From Cololabis saira (lineage: Eukaryota > Chordata > Actinopteri > Beloniformes > Belonidae), in assembly GCF_033807715.1 (NCBI RefSeq), contig NC_084599.1, forward strand, positions 29,321,625 to 29,385,624: a DNA stretch of 64,000 bases. Reading direction: 5' to 3'. The notes below the pieces were generated by a model. The model saw nothing but the letters and a program-made list of their open reading frames with translations, searched no databases and was not told where the DNA came from. Positions 47,485-59,715 of this stretch are shown here, piece by piece (the stretch's first letter is position 1; every line of letters starts with the position of its first letter). The position numbers were made by a program, and so were the translations under genes.

Positions 47485-50400
47485 CTGCCGACACGACCAA
47501 CATCAACGCACACAATCAAATAACCAGCAGGACTTCACTTTTAACACAAAGAAAGTGTGAAAGTACCATGTGGCACGCTGGGAAGTATCAACCATGACAG
47601 TGTCAGTGCTTTGTTGAGAGAAAAAGTTACTTACTCTGTGTTTGAGATAAGAGAGGTAGGTGTCCCACCCTAAGGTGATGAAATTGATGTACACTACGCG
47701 ATATTTGGGAGAGAGAAAGTAGAAGTTGATCATCTGAGCGGGTGGCCAAATACACCAGTCCGCCTGTGGAGGAAAAACAACACAGGTGAGCACAAACACA
47801 TTACCTGTCGGCTAAATGTAGTCATCAAGTGGCACGAGTAGGCCTGTGTTGAAAAAATCGATTTCCCAATTCTAAATCCATTCTCATATTAATTCCTAAA
47901 AATCGATTCATATGTCTAAAGATCGATTTTTTTTATTTATTTACTTATGTATTTTTTTTTTTTCATCATTACATTACAACTTTTGGTTATTTTTTTGTTT
48001 ATCCCCAAAAAAGGAATGTTTTGTTGGACACGAGAATAACTGGTGCCATGTTTTTGCCTTAAAATATGTTTAAAGGAATGAAAACATTAAAGTGTTAGGT
48101 TATAATTGCATAAATTGTCTATATTTCATTACTTTATATACTGTCTTGGAGTTACATTTGCAAAAAATGCTAAAAACCAAATGCTCAAAAATTAAAAACC
48201 AAAATAGACCGAAAATGGAACGAATAAAAACGGAATGTGGGAAAAAATAAAACCGATTTCATCCGTCTCTGTTTGCTGCCCTGGATCTGTTTGGTAATTC
48301 TGACCCACACGATGTTTCTGAAAGCAGTTCTATCAGCATTCTGGGAGCTGATTGGTCCTTACAGCATCATTAGCTGCAATACTTGCTGTTGAATCTCAAT
48401 ATAATACTAGTAATAATATTTTGCATAACTACAGTCATATAATTCATGCAACAGCTCAAAAAACAGTTTTAATACTAACCCAAATCAATATCGGAATCGA
48501 ATTCGATCGAATCAAATCTTGATAATCGATTCTGAATCTTAAGAATCGGAATCGAATCGATCCCCAGCCCTAGGCACGAGACATGAAAACTCCACCAACA
48601 CTTGTATAAAGAAACAATGTTTGACCACCATAAGCTCGTACATAGGCTTTTTATCCTACTTTTTACTCAGTTTCATAACATTTTTTCCTTTTTATTGGAC
48701 AACTCGTTCTGAGAACTAAGACAGCTCACTGGCTCTATGAGCAAGACTTTGACCCAACAAACCTTCAACACTTGCCAGCTATCAGTCAAAAGTTTCAGTT
48801 TGTGGCTTTATCAGAGTCTGATGAGTCAGAATTAAAGTTGTTTTGTTGACTTGGAGTGTTGTTAGTTTTCATTCCTCCACGCGGGTTTAGAGGAAGGTGA
48901 AGTCATGCCAGAAACTTGTAAATCACATGCTACAAAAACAGAGCGATGAGTCCGTCAGGCTTTATCGATTGCTGTTAGCTGATACTGTACGTGACTAAAA
49001 CGTAGTATGTTGAATAAAAGTCCATTAAAATGAGTCATGTAACAGAAAAGAGACTTTTCTACATCAACACTAAAACCAGCCACTTATTTGTGGATGCCTT
49101 AAAGCTGCTCAAAAGGAACTTTTGTCATTTTTAACTCACTCAGACCTCAGATAGGTGCCGAAGTAAATTACTTTTCCTTCCATCAATACTTTCGTAGGTT
49201 TCTACATCGTCTCTGCCATGATGTTTAGTCAAATCTGTGAGCCAAGGACTGGTTTTTGTTCGCAATAGGAACGGGAAGACCACGACAGCTAGATGACGCT
49301 TCCTAAAAGTAGGCAAACATTCTTTGAAATGAAATTGAAACTGATATTTTAACATGGGAAAAAATTTAAAAAAAAGTCTTTGTGCTGCTTTAAAGACTGG
49401 ACACCGAACTCCCTGCACTGCACCATTTTTGACCCATCGGCTGTTCAGAGAAGCTGTCCCAAAAAGACAGGGGTTTAGTGTTTTGGACAAAAGATAAACG
49501 GATTAAAGAACAGTATGAGAAATTTAATGAGATTTTGGAGCACTATATATTAATCCTTTCCAACCTGTAAAAGAACTTTACACAAGCTCTTTAAATCCAC
49601 ATTTGAGCATGTGAAGCCTGCTCGGAGGGAAACAGCTAATAGCTGCATTAATCAGAGCAGGGCGCTGTAACTAAAGCATGAATTTACTTTGAAACGTTCT
49701 CATGTTCTTCTTCGATGTGCTTTATGGTGAGGTCCTATTTGTTTTCTTAACTTCACATCATTTGTATAGGTGACAACTATATTATTGTAACTATATCATG
49801 TGTATTGTTACAAGTATGTAAAAGAAAAAAAAGATTACTGCCAAATAAAAGCAAGTTTAGTCCTCCCCATCCAGAAACCTGAGCATGAAGTGATAAGAGA
49901 CATATGACTACATATATTCTGAACATGACACGTCTACTTTACCTTATAAAACTCCCAGAATTTGCTTCTAAACTCTGCCCATCCCTCAGATAAACTGCGT
50001 CCCTCCAAGAGATCCATACCTGCGATAAAGAAACAAATCCCTGTCAGAAGTGCGTCAGTGCAACAGGTTATTAAAACCAACCTGAGATAAGGTAAAGTGC
50101 AGGTGTGTCGACCTCTTATAAACATACAGTAACTGTCTGTCAACGTCACAGTAACTGTCTTTCAACGTCAGTCAAAGCAAAACTATTTATCACAGACGTA
50201 CTTTGAACTACATACATACTGAAAATACTGTTTCGTCTTACCTCAGACCCTAATCTAACGCAAATCTCTGACTTTGTACGTACTTTCCCGTTTGTGTGTG
50301 TCAATAAGAAACTGTCGCAATCAGAGCATCAAGAAGGGTTGATATGGACAACGGGAGGAGGGACAGAGACTACTTGTAGAAAGTAAAGTCTTTTCTTGCC

Positions 50401-53168
50401 TAAAAAGTACCACATTCCCAGTGTTGGTGAGGCGACCAGCTGGTCCACCAGGACCTTCTTGCTAAGGGTCTTCATAGCTCTCCCCACGTACACTCTGTCC
50501 AGCCAAATGTACCAGTAGTGCAGCAGAGGACCCAAGGAGCAGCCAACCACAAACATGCGACCTGCAGGAAGGTAGAAATAAACCGGATTAGAGGGAGGGC
50601 AACATTCGGTCTTTTGGATGTTGATTCTATATGTGCAGTATATTTGTATTAAATCTGTGCTGATTTGAGAGAACATGGAATACATTATGACGTCTTTGTA
50701 AATGTCTTGTTTTACCAAAGTTTAATTCATGTGCAATCATTTAATCCCAAAACAAAGAAACCCCTGCAATCCAAAAACTGGCACATCAAATCGCAACCTG
50801 CTGATTTCTAGGGGTGTAACAATATATCGTGCCACGAAATTTTGCGATACAAAAACGCCACGATCCGTGTCGTGGAGGTGACAAACTGTATCGCGATATT
50901 GGGTTATTAATATTAATCTATTGTGTTGACTAGTAACGCGCATCCGACCGCCCATGCCGACCGCGTCTCGACCCGCGGACCAAAATCCTACTACGCTCAG
51001 AAGAAAATAGTCCCGTTTTGCGGTCCCGATCACGGGACTCTTGGGGGGTTTTGAGCTCTGAACTTTTAAGGCTGGTGTAGAGTTAAGCCTTACCTTATTA
51101 AATTAAACCTTTTTCGGGTCGTGAGTAGGATAAAAACACGGGGAAAACTTCTGCTGAGTTCCAGTGTACTTTAATGTCCGCTCAACAGTGTAGGATTTTA
51201 GAACATCAACACAGCAGCTAGTGCCGTACTGTGGCGTATCACTCTGTTCCAGGTCGTCCTAAAGGTTTCCTTATGGGTTGAGGTCAGGGCTCAAGAGCCC
51301 GGTGTTGTTGTTTTACATTACTCTATCGGACAATATAAACTTAAACTTAAACTTATAAACTTTACAACTGCCAGGCAGCCGCTTGGTCATGGAAACCCAT
51401 TCCATGAAGCTGCAGTTTTTGCGCTCGCATTAATGTCAGAGAAAGTTCTGAACTCTGCAGCTGTGGAGCCTGCTGAGCATTGGTGACTGTTAGAGCTCTG
51501 TGCGTCTTCAGACAAAGACAAACATATTAGATAGGCCTGTGACTTAAGGCTGAAATATGCTTCTGCGTCACACCAACGCAGAGCACACGCCGCAGCCGTG
51601 ACGCCGTGCTGAACCCTTCTGACTTCTCCGTCACTCCATTTGGTCGCGGTGCAGTACCCCCCGCGGCCACTAGTTAGCGATCTTTTTCTGAATGGTTTAT
51701 CCAACTTTTTCCGGTCACAGTAAATCAAAGAAATAAGGACAACTATTGTGCAAAAAACCAAAACAAAAAAAAAAAAAAAAAAAAATCACATATAAACCAA
51801 GAAAAGAGCCCTGGAAGTTCACTACTGCTTCAAACCGGAAACCGGAAATGCTTCGCTTTCAAACGAACCAATCACAGCCCTCTCTGTCTGCGTGTGGTCG
51901 GCGTCTCCTCGACGCGTAGTTACAATTTTCGGGAGGTGCACGTCAGAGACGGCGCAGGTGACGGCGTGTCGTCTGCGTCGACCTAAACCACACGCCGTAG
52001 GCACGGCGCCATTTTGACGCAGAAGCATAATTCAGCCTTAAGCTTTGTCTGTTGCAGGAAGCTGCACCCTCTTAAGGTTTAAGGTCAAATTTTGACTTCT
52101 GATTTAAACAAGGTTATGACAATGCATGGTGTGTTTGTATACAATTTGGCTCTTTCTATTTGAAGTTGAATGTAATTGTTACGTTTGTTGACATTAACAA
52201 TTAGGGGCCAGTGTGTTAGAGCCAATTTTCTATTGTGTTGTGCTCCCCATTTAATAACTTGTGTGGATATGTGGATTTTTGTAGTGCCATTTTTGCACAG
52301 TAGGTGGTATATGGATTTTGGGCAAATAGGTTTCATAAAGGTGAGGTTAATCACGGGCAGGTGAGCACACAGTTTTTTGAACGTCTTAACTTTGGCGTTA
52401 ACTTTAACTTTAGCCTATAGTGCATGTAGTTCGCTGTATATAAAAGGAGCTCGTTTGCACAAATAAATACCATTTTTGAGCATCACAGAGGATTTTTATG
52501 GACAATCATTCATTCAGCTGACATGCTGCCCAAGGAGACGCGTCATCTGTTACCGGTAAATCAGCGCCTCAGTGACTAGTGGCCACACCTGTGGTTTTTT
52601 CTTGTTTGTTTGTTTGGGACAAATCAAGTCAAGTCACAACAGTGACTTTTATACACCATGTGCCTCAGAAGTCATTTGTTGTTACTAAAAACTCCCATTA
52701 ACTAAGAATGTCACTTACAGTTGACTACGGATATCCAGCAGGGAGGAAATTTCATGCACCGTAGCAAAGGTGGTACCCTGATACAGAACCACATGTTGGA
52801 GACTGCACTGGGTCGAACTGAAGCACCTCAATTCAATAATTAACAGGTGTGGCCACTGGCCATATACCCTTAACAGTATTTATGCCAGAAAAGGGGTTGT
52901 GCTGCACCTGTGAACACACATGCCTGCTGTCCAGCTACACCTGTGCTTGCACCACCTCCTCCTCCTCCTCCAACTCACCCGTCCTGCCCCAGTCTCGGAC
53001 TCTGGCCGGCTCCCTGTGGTTCTCCCGAGTCTGCTGCAGGATGTCTCCCAGAGACAGCATGATACCTCCACTCAGGGTGTTGGTCATCAGGAGGTACCTG
53101 CCCTGGAAGAGAGGCCTCCAGGAGAGGCGTATGCGGACCAGGAACTCCTTACCCGCTCGAGGAAGCAT
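47377..53168 (-). CDS. mpv17l2: MPV17-like protein 2 (221 aa; exons 52979-53168, 50400-50561, 49943-50019, 47635-47763, 47377-47484)
   Basis: Mpv17/PMP22-family mitochondrial inner-membrane protein; human MPV17L2 supports mitoribosome assembly and mitochondrial translation. Five exons join in phases 1, 1, 0, 0 with no gaps. Landmarks: [18 protein letters not shown] (18-35), [16 protein letters not shown] (66-81), [20 protein letters not shown] (98-117), [18 protein letters not shown] (136-153) and [20 protein letters not shown] (164-183). The last three correspond closely to human MPV17L2 as I remember it, including the W..WP..Q family signature. The length is 221 against about 206 residues in human; the extra residues are in the hydrophilic C-terminus (187-221). 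The N-terminus is basic, as expected for mitochondrial import. Odd: intron 2 has a GC donor. Intron 3 carries two transposons and intron 1 at least two. Start chosen by homology. Confidence 0.95.
47635..47763 (-). CDS. mpv17l2: mpv17l2 exon 4 (family signature)
   Basis: 43 codons, [10 protein letters not shown] to TYLSYLKHR, acceptor CCTCCACAG and donor GTAAGT. Contains the most conserved Mpv17-family segment. Confidence 0.95.
47839..48572. mobile_element. hAT-type element with perfect 8-bp TSD, in mpv17l2 intron 3
   Basis: Ends TAGGCCTGTG on the left and, inverted, TAGGGCTGGG on the right. GGCACGAG is repeated exactly at 47831-47838 and 48573-48580. Subterminal AATCGATT-type motifs are repeated at both ends. 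Confidence 0.9.
49099..49393. mobile_element. TTAA-flanked MITE in mpv17l2 intron 3
   Basis: TTAAAGCTGCTC at the left and, inverted, TTAAAGCAGCAC at the right, the same terminal style as 8894-9144. The 116-codon minus-strand frame crossing it is spurious. Confidence 0.6.
49943..50019 (-). CDS. mpv17l2: mpv17l2 exon 3
   Basis: Acceptor TTTATCGCAG, 25 codons ending KFWEFYK, donor GTAAAG, leaving in phase 0. Confidence 0.93.
50400..50561 (-). CDS. mpv17l2: mpv17l2 exon 2, ending at a GC donor
   Basis: Acceptor TTCCTGCAG, 53 codons. Ends TTTTTAG|GCAAGA, so the donor dinucleotide is GC. Using it keeps phase 1 and gives WYFLGMDLLEG, the same length as the human protein at this point. Confidence 0.93.
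50811..51330. mobile_element. Partial hAT-like element in mpv17l2 intron 1
   Basis: Begins AGGGGTGTAACAATATATCG, a terminal sequence common in teleost hAT elements. The matching right end is not seen, so it is probably truncated; the right limit is approximate. Confidence 0.45.
51548..52037. mobile_element. TTAA-flanked TIR element in mpv17l2 intron 1
   Basis: TTAA (51544-51547) then GGCTGAAATATGCTTCTGCG; at the right, CGCAGAAGCATAATTCAGCC then TTAA (52038-52041). The inverted ends differ at few positions. The interior is CpG-rich and includes a poly-A run of about 25 bases. PIF/Harbinger (TTA target) and piggyBac (TTAA target) are both possible. Confidence 0.75.
52979..53168 (-). CDS. mpv17l2: mpv17l2 exon 1 (coding part)
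   Basis: [17 protein letters not shown] then the first membrane region; ends ACGG|GTGAGT in phase 1. An out-of-frame upstream ATG at 53199 opens a 16-codon frame that ends inside this exon. Confidence 0.93.
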
Positions 53169-53199
53169 GATGCACGGACTGCAGAGACAACGCTGTCAT
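53149..53199 (-). promoter_or_regulatory. Upstream ORF overlapping the mpv17l2 start
   Basis: ATG at 53199 directly follows an acceptor-like CTTCCACAG and opens a 16-codon frame that stops at 53149, past the mpv17l2 ATG at 53168 and in another frame. If this segment is in the mRNA it should lower initiation at the main start. Confidence 0.45.
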
Positions 53200-53489
53200 C
53201 TGTGGAAGACAAACCATTGCAATGAGACAGATTCGTATAAACTCCAACTAAAATACTTCTGACTGTAGCCTGGTTGAAGACAGTGACCCACAGCCACATC
53301 TGACCCCAACCGCTTCCAGGAAGAGTGGATAAGATAACCGGTGGACATCTAACACAGCTTCTGAACAGATATTACTCATTACCACCGGTTCCTGTGAAGT
53401 ACCTTAAATCTTGGCATCAAGCCTCATTAAATGTTTTACCAGGCCAAACTGATAAATGACAGCAGGTCTACAACTTCCTGTAAAAGGTA

Positions 53490-54680
53490 AACCTGTTTGA
53501 GAGTATAGATAAGCCCAATCTATGGAGGAGACACTAGAGATTGGACCATATTACACCGACCGGTCATGAAATTGCTACACTGGCTTCCAGTGAGTCAAAG
53601 GATAGAGTTTAAAATCTTACTGCTGGTCCACAAAGCACTGAATGGTCTTGGACCAAAATACATGCTGTATCTGTTAGTTCCTATGAAGCTCCCAGACCCC
53701 TGAGGTTCATCTGGATCTGGTTTGTTGTTTGTCCCAAGAACCAGAACCAAGCAAGGTGAGGCAGTTCAGTTATTCTGCTCCTCACAGGTGGAACAAACTT
53801 CCTGTAGACCTGAGGTCTGCTCCAACTGTCAGCTCCTTTAAATCAGGCGTAAAAACATTACTGTTATTGACGCGTACTCTTAAATTAAATACTTACTGTA
53901 CCTGCTGTACTTTACTGCCCTTACTTTTTAACAACTTCAGACTTACTGACTTACCAGACTTACTTTAAATTAAATTCACAGGTTCATTCTTATACAACTC
54001 GACAATCCTCAGATCTTCATTCTCATAAATTTCTCACTTGCAGAGGTCAATTTTCAGTGAGATTTAGCAAGTACAAAAGACGTTTGAAGGACCACTTGAC
54101 TTCTGTTTTGTAACTGTTTTCCCAATGTAATGTTGTACATGTATCCATGTTCTTTTTTTGTGTGTGTGTGTGTGTGTTTCACTCATAGTGACATGTACCG
54201 TCTTATTTGCTCAGGAGTCATTATAAATAATATAAGTTGTAAAAACAATATCCCATGCACACTCACACACACTTATTTTTCTGTCTTTATTCTTTATTAT
54301 TCATATATTGCATTATTAGTTTGTCATCACTTTCGTGTAGTTATACTTTTTGTTTTTGTATGTTAATCTAGTGTTCTTTATAAACACATGAAATTTTAAT
54401 ATCTTCGGTGGAGGCTTCAAATAAGCCCATTGGGTTTTTTGCCTCTTCCTGCACCTATAGTATTTATATTTGATATTTGCTGTATATTTAAAAACTGTGC
54501 AAAACAATAAACTAAACTATAAACTAAACTAAACGTGTGCTTTTTATTATTTTACCTTTTTTCTTATCATTTTATTTGTTAATTACTGTTTAATTGTCTT
54601 GCTGCTTTTAATGTTGATGTAAAGCACTTTAAATTACCTGGTGTTGAATTGTGCTATACAAATAAACTTGCCTTGAGTTA
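53490..54680 (+). mobile_element. CR1/L2-type LINE 3' portion, interrupted
   Basis: The plus strand encodes decayed LINE C-terminus motifs: LHWLPVSQRIEFKILLLVHK (about 53580-53630), then after a frame break SAPHRWNKLPVDLRSAPTVS. The tail (53900-53937) continues at 54537-54680 and matches 24850-25045. Stops and shifts show it is dead. Confidence 0.75.
53938..54534 (+). mobile_element. Retroposon fragment nested in the LINE tail
   Basis: Defined by comparison with the uninterrupted tail at 24880-24900. Its end AATAAACTAAAC and the motif GCCCATTGGGTTTTTTGCCT resemble the insertion at 7548-8098. No clear target duplication; the borders are good to a few bases. Confidence 0.65.
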
Positions 54681-55570
54681 ACTCATTCAAACGTTTGGTA
54701 ATAATAATATTACTGTGGGCGACTGGAAACGATCAGCAGACGCTTTCAAATAGGTTTAGACACTTGGACACACGGATTATCCCAATGACAATATAGCTTA
54801 CAAATAACATGCATAACTTCTGTTTTTAATAAAAGTCTTAACATTGTCTCGGTCAAATAGGGACTTTTTTCCGGACATGGTTCAAAGTTTACACCTGCTG
54901 ACAGCCAGGTATCTGTAAACCTACCTGGGTAATCTAGACAAATAACCCATCGTGATCCTGACTGTGCAAACAAAAACAACCCTATAATTAAATGTGTATC
55001 TATCAGTTTAACCTCTATGGTTGACTTTGTGTAATATGAGTGAAAACAGCAACAACCAGATGATGAAAGGCGAACCTGAGCCGCTTTCTGAGTCTTTGAG
55101 TCGGTTTCCCCGCAGATACGCGTCTCTCCTTCAGCCTGAACACTTGCGAATAATTCAACTTATCTCTGATCTAGTAAGAAACAAAAAAACACTGGGTTTT
55201 AAATTATGTAGCTGCTTGGGTTTCGTTTCGTTACGGAGATGCAACGTCCATGCGCTTAACGTGACACATGTGACACATTACGTTGGTGACTCGTCTGAGC
55301 GCCCCCTGCTGGACTGGAGGAGCAACCGACCAGCAGGTTTTTTTTTATTTGATTTATTTTGTACATGTAAAAAACAACAATTCAAGAGAAGATAAGAAAA
55401 CAAAGCAACAAAACAAAGAATGTCATACTTTAACACTTGATATCTTAATTTACATGTGCAAAAAGGAGTAGGAAGAAGTGTAAACTTATTTAATCCTACC
55501 CCCATTCACTAATCATTTAACCCATATTTATAAATACTCACACACTGTACTCACACTGCTAAATAACAGT

Positions 55571-55577
55571 ATTATTA

Positions 55578-55663
<86 letters not shown>

Positions 55664-55680
55664 GTTATTATTATTATTAT
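55571..55680. repeat. (ATT)n microsatellite
   Basis: About 110 bases of TTA/ATT units with one G interruption. Confidence 0.95.
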
Positions 55681-55836
55681 ACTCAGACACACATACCTAT
55701 ACATACATACACATAGTTGAATATTTCTATATATTTGTACACACATAAATATTTATATAAATATACTTATTTACACTATACTGTCTCTATTAACTGCACC
55801 TGCTCTATATCTATGTATATATCTACTTACACACAT

Positions 55837-55839
<3 letters not shown>

Positions 55840-55901
<62 letters not shown>
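55840..55901. repeat. (CA)n microsatellite
   Basis: About 31 uninterrupted CA units. Confidence 0.95.
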
Positions 55902-55906
<5 letters not shown>

Positions 55907-55975
55907 TGTGTTCTCTTACAAATGCTTTTCAGTAGGTTGGGAATGGGACCTCAACAATCACATTAATACATATTT

Positions 55976-55978
<3 letters not shown>

Positions 55979-56026
<48 letters not shown>
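55979..56026. repeat. (TA)n microsatellite
   Basis: About 24 TA units. Confidence 0.95.
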
Positions 56027-56028
<2 letters not shown>

Positions 56029-56174
56029 GCATATATAAGGGCATATATAAGAATCGTTAAGTTAAATTTTAAATTATATTTTAATTTAGGTACTTGAAAT
56101 ATCGGTCCACAAAGAGTAAAATCTGCAGAAAATATTAGAAACTTTACCAACAACTGTCATTACAGTATATTTAA

Positions 56175-56280
56175 TTCAATTCAATTTTATTTTTATACCC
56201 CCGAGCAATTATTACATACACATAACATAAACAGTGGCAGGTAAAACACTCCCCTAGTGGGAGAAAAACCTTACAGTTGC
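56175..56280 (-). mobile_element. CR1/L2-type LINE 3' tail, third copy
   Basis: Reverse-complement match to the 17090 and 27125 copies (GAGCAATTATTACATACACA, ACAGTGGCAGGTAAAACACT, CACTCCCCTAGTGGGAGAAA on the plus strand). Confidence 0.7.
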
Positions 56281-57332
56281 AAGGAAATGTAATATATTAT
56301 AATTAAATTTAATTATATTTAATATATTATATTCGTGCATCCAAAATCTCACTGAAGGAAAATTAAAACTTCAAAATAAATGTCCATTGTTCAGAAAAAA
56401 TGTGAGCAAGTTAACATGATCTATCCATCAATCTGCCTGCTCATCCATCAAACATCTATTCCCATTTCATCTTATTCAGGGTCCTGGGATCTGCTGTGTA
56501 TTGTAATGCTGGTGTATTTTTTTAAACACACCCCAGGGATAATATGGAACTTTCCAAAAACTACAAAAGTCTGTGCTTGATGCAGCTGAGCATATCAAGT
56601 TTTAGGTTGCAGTTATTTCCGTGTTACAATAAACATTTAACCTAGATGAAAATGACACTCGCAGGAGTGAGAAAAGAAAAAGCAAAAACTTAAATGTTTT
56701 GGGTACCACAGCTGGTCTCATGGATCCATCTCTACCCTACACAGCACAGCCAGCTGCTGTTACTTCAGAGTCATAAGGATGTTCAAATCTTAGCACCTAA
56801 TGTTTGTGTCCTGAATGTCGTCAACAAAGCATGTGCAACTGTTGTGATTTGCAGATTTGATTCATGCTGCACTGCAGTGGGAAAAATCCCAAATGGATTT
56901 GAGAAGTGGGTCCTCCAGTAAGAAAAGCTGGCTCTGTGGTTTTCTTCAGGTGTGCAGATGAAAACTGAGAATGATGTCATCAGCCTAAATTATTCATATT
57001 TCTACAGCTGTTTTGACACTGCACTCTGCTCTGGGGAAGGACAGGTGGGACTCCCGCTTAACAAGGTGGATGGATGCCACATATACTTGAAGGTGAAAAA
57101 AGGGATTGTAATTTTCTGTCCTTTTCTGTCACCAATAAATGTTACGGTGCCTAAAAGTAATGGTACATGTGGAAATAACTCTATTTTCAATTACCGTTTG
57201 TAATTGTTGTCTAATAAAAACAAGCTTCTTTATGTCTTACATGTGACAATAAGTCCTCATATCTATCATGACCAAAGTAATTGATTTGACAAGTGTCATA
57301 GCATATTAAATGTATTTAAAATTGCACAAATG

Positions 57333-57470
<138 letters not shown>

Positions 57471-59715
57471 CGTATATACGTATTAGTTACAAAACCATCC
57501 AGTAAACCATCCAGTAAACCGGTGGATGTTTCAGATTTGGTGATTTCACACCTGACTAGGGCAAAAGCAAACGTCTCCATGCTCTTCAGATTTTGGCTGT
57601 GTTCAGGCTTCCCGTCACAGACACCGAGATAAAGGAATCTGTGGAGTAAAGCTTATTCAGTTAAACCTCAGTCTGTTACTTTGATATGTAAAATACCAGA
57701 GGGGGTTGTTAATGAGTTTTAGCTGCTTTAGAGTAAATGAAGCTGTAAGTGATATTGGGTTAATTCATTTTAATTGACCATTTTACTTCATCTCTATCTC
57801 TCATTCTATATATTTGGGATGGAAAAAGTTTTTTCATTTACTTTTATATTTTTCTATTTAATTGTAAATAAAATAGCTGAACTGTCACAAAATTAAAAAC
57901 TGATTTATTTCAAAGCCGTTGCAGTTTAAAAAAAACATGATCTTATAGTGTTTAAATGTTGAAAATAATGCAAGAAAACCTTTAATATACACAAGAAGTC
58001 ATTGCAGAAATCTGTCAGGTTGATCCAAACACCCTGAATATGAATAACAATGTTCAGATGATCACTGGTTTCACCATCTTTCTTGCAGGACATACTGTAG
58101 TTTACATGGTCCTACATAGTTTACGTTGTTTATGCGTCATGGCTGCATTTTTCACGGCACATAAAACATAAACAGAGGTCTAATGCCCAATGTTGTTGCA
58201 ACTTCACACTACAAACTTAACTTTGCAGTTGTATACATGATGATCTTCTGATTTAGATTCAACTCTGCGCTGTAAGCGAGTTGTACAGATACACTAGCCA
58301 TCATAAATGCAGTGTAAGAAATTGTGGAAGTGACAGCAGTGGTTGCTGACCTGATCAATAATTCAGGCTCTCTGGCAGGGCTCATCAATAATAAACGACC
58401 GATTCAGTATTTGAGGTGGAATGATTCAAGAGTTTTGTTGCGGCTCCTGATTCGTTAGACAGGCCGTCAATCATCCATACATTCTCCTCCTGGAGCCCCG
58501 CCCACCTGCAATTTCCTTGACAACGCATTGTAAAGATGACGATGTGACAACCGGAAACGTACGTTATTTTCAAAATAAAACCGGATAACCTGTTGAACTC
58601 AAATGATAGTCATATAAAGGAGAATTCCACCAATTGTGTGTATTACAATCCCTTGCTTATCGTTACAATTTCTGATTCCCGTGTGAATCAGGCTACTGAA
58701 GAAATAGCTAGATCAAAATCCAAATCTGAATGTGCCTCATGTGTAGTTATTGTACAATACAGTTCTAACGTGGACAAGTAGGACTTTACAAATTTATTTC
58801 ATCTTTAATTCTCCTTAATACTCTATTTTCTGTAAATAATGATTGTAATATTAAAACAGATATTAATTTTTAAGTACCTCAAGATAATATAACACATTAC
58901 AAGATGCAGCATTTTGCTGAAAGTTGCTCATAGATGAGCAAATACCAGAAAACAAACAAATATAGTACAAAAACTTGATTTCAAGTGCTGGAAATCCTGC
59001 TGCTCCATTGTGTAGAGTTGGAATAATGCTGACAACACAACTTATACGATCAACAACATTTTTTTCAAAAACTTCTGATATAATTAATATTATAATCTTC
59101 TTGAAAAATACATTTGTTGTGATTACAGCTTCCCAGATGAAGGGATTTGCTTGTTTTCTTTCGATTACTTTATATACTTTTACCCTGTGGAAAAAAACCT
59201 GAAGATTTAGATAGTTGGTTTTTGTTGTTTGGTGGCCAGTGGGATAGTGGGTCAGCACCATTTCTAAGGATTTCTGGCACTGGAGTTGGTTGCCCTCCAA
59301 GCAGAGGGTCACCAGATAAATCAAAGGTCACCAGACCGATCAAAGGTCAACTGATCGATGTCCAGTTTTGTCATGTCCCAAAGTGTGTCTGGGCAGGACA
59401 CTAAGCCCCTCACTGTGGAGGTGCCATCATGCCCAGGTTGATAGGGAGGGAAAACTGAGAGGACATTTTATCTAACTGTTATAAAATGATTTTCTTAAGA
59501 ATTCAGCAGATCATACCAGTCAAAATAAGTACCTTTTAGTCCATCACCCGATTATTTTCCACTGCATTGGTATCTATACTTCAAGTATAAAAGAAACAAA
59601 TACAAGAAAAAAGTATTTGCCAGACTTCACTTTCCTTTTGTTTTTAAAAAAGAATCAGTAAAAATCCAATGATTACACTTATGGCAGCACAAATTATTAT
59701 TCAAATTTTAACAAT

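Noticed and set aside
47255..47560. 101-codon plus-strand frame over mpv17l2 exon 5
   Set aside because: Antisense to a spliced exon with matching phase; no domain.
49140..49490. 116-codon minus-strand frame inside mpv17l2 intron 3
   Set aside because: Runs across a TTAA-flanked MITE and has no splice support or similarity.
58863..59324. 153-codon minus-strand open frame, longest after the LINE
   Set aside because: AT-rich, low-complexity composition and no family resemblance; chance frame.
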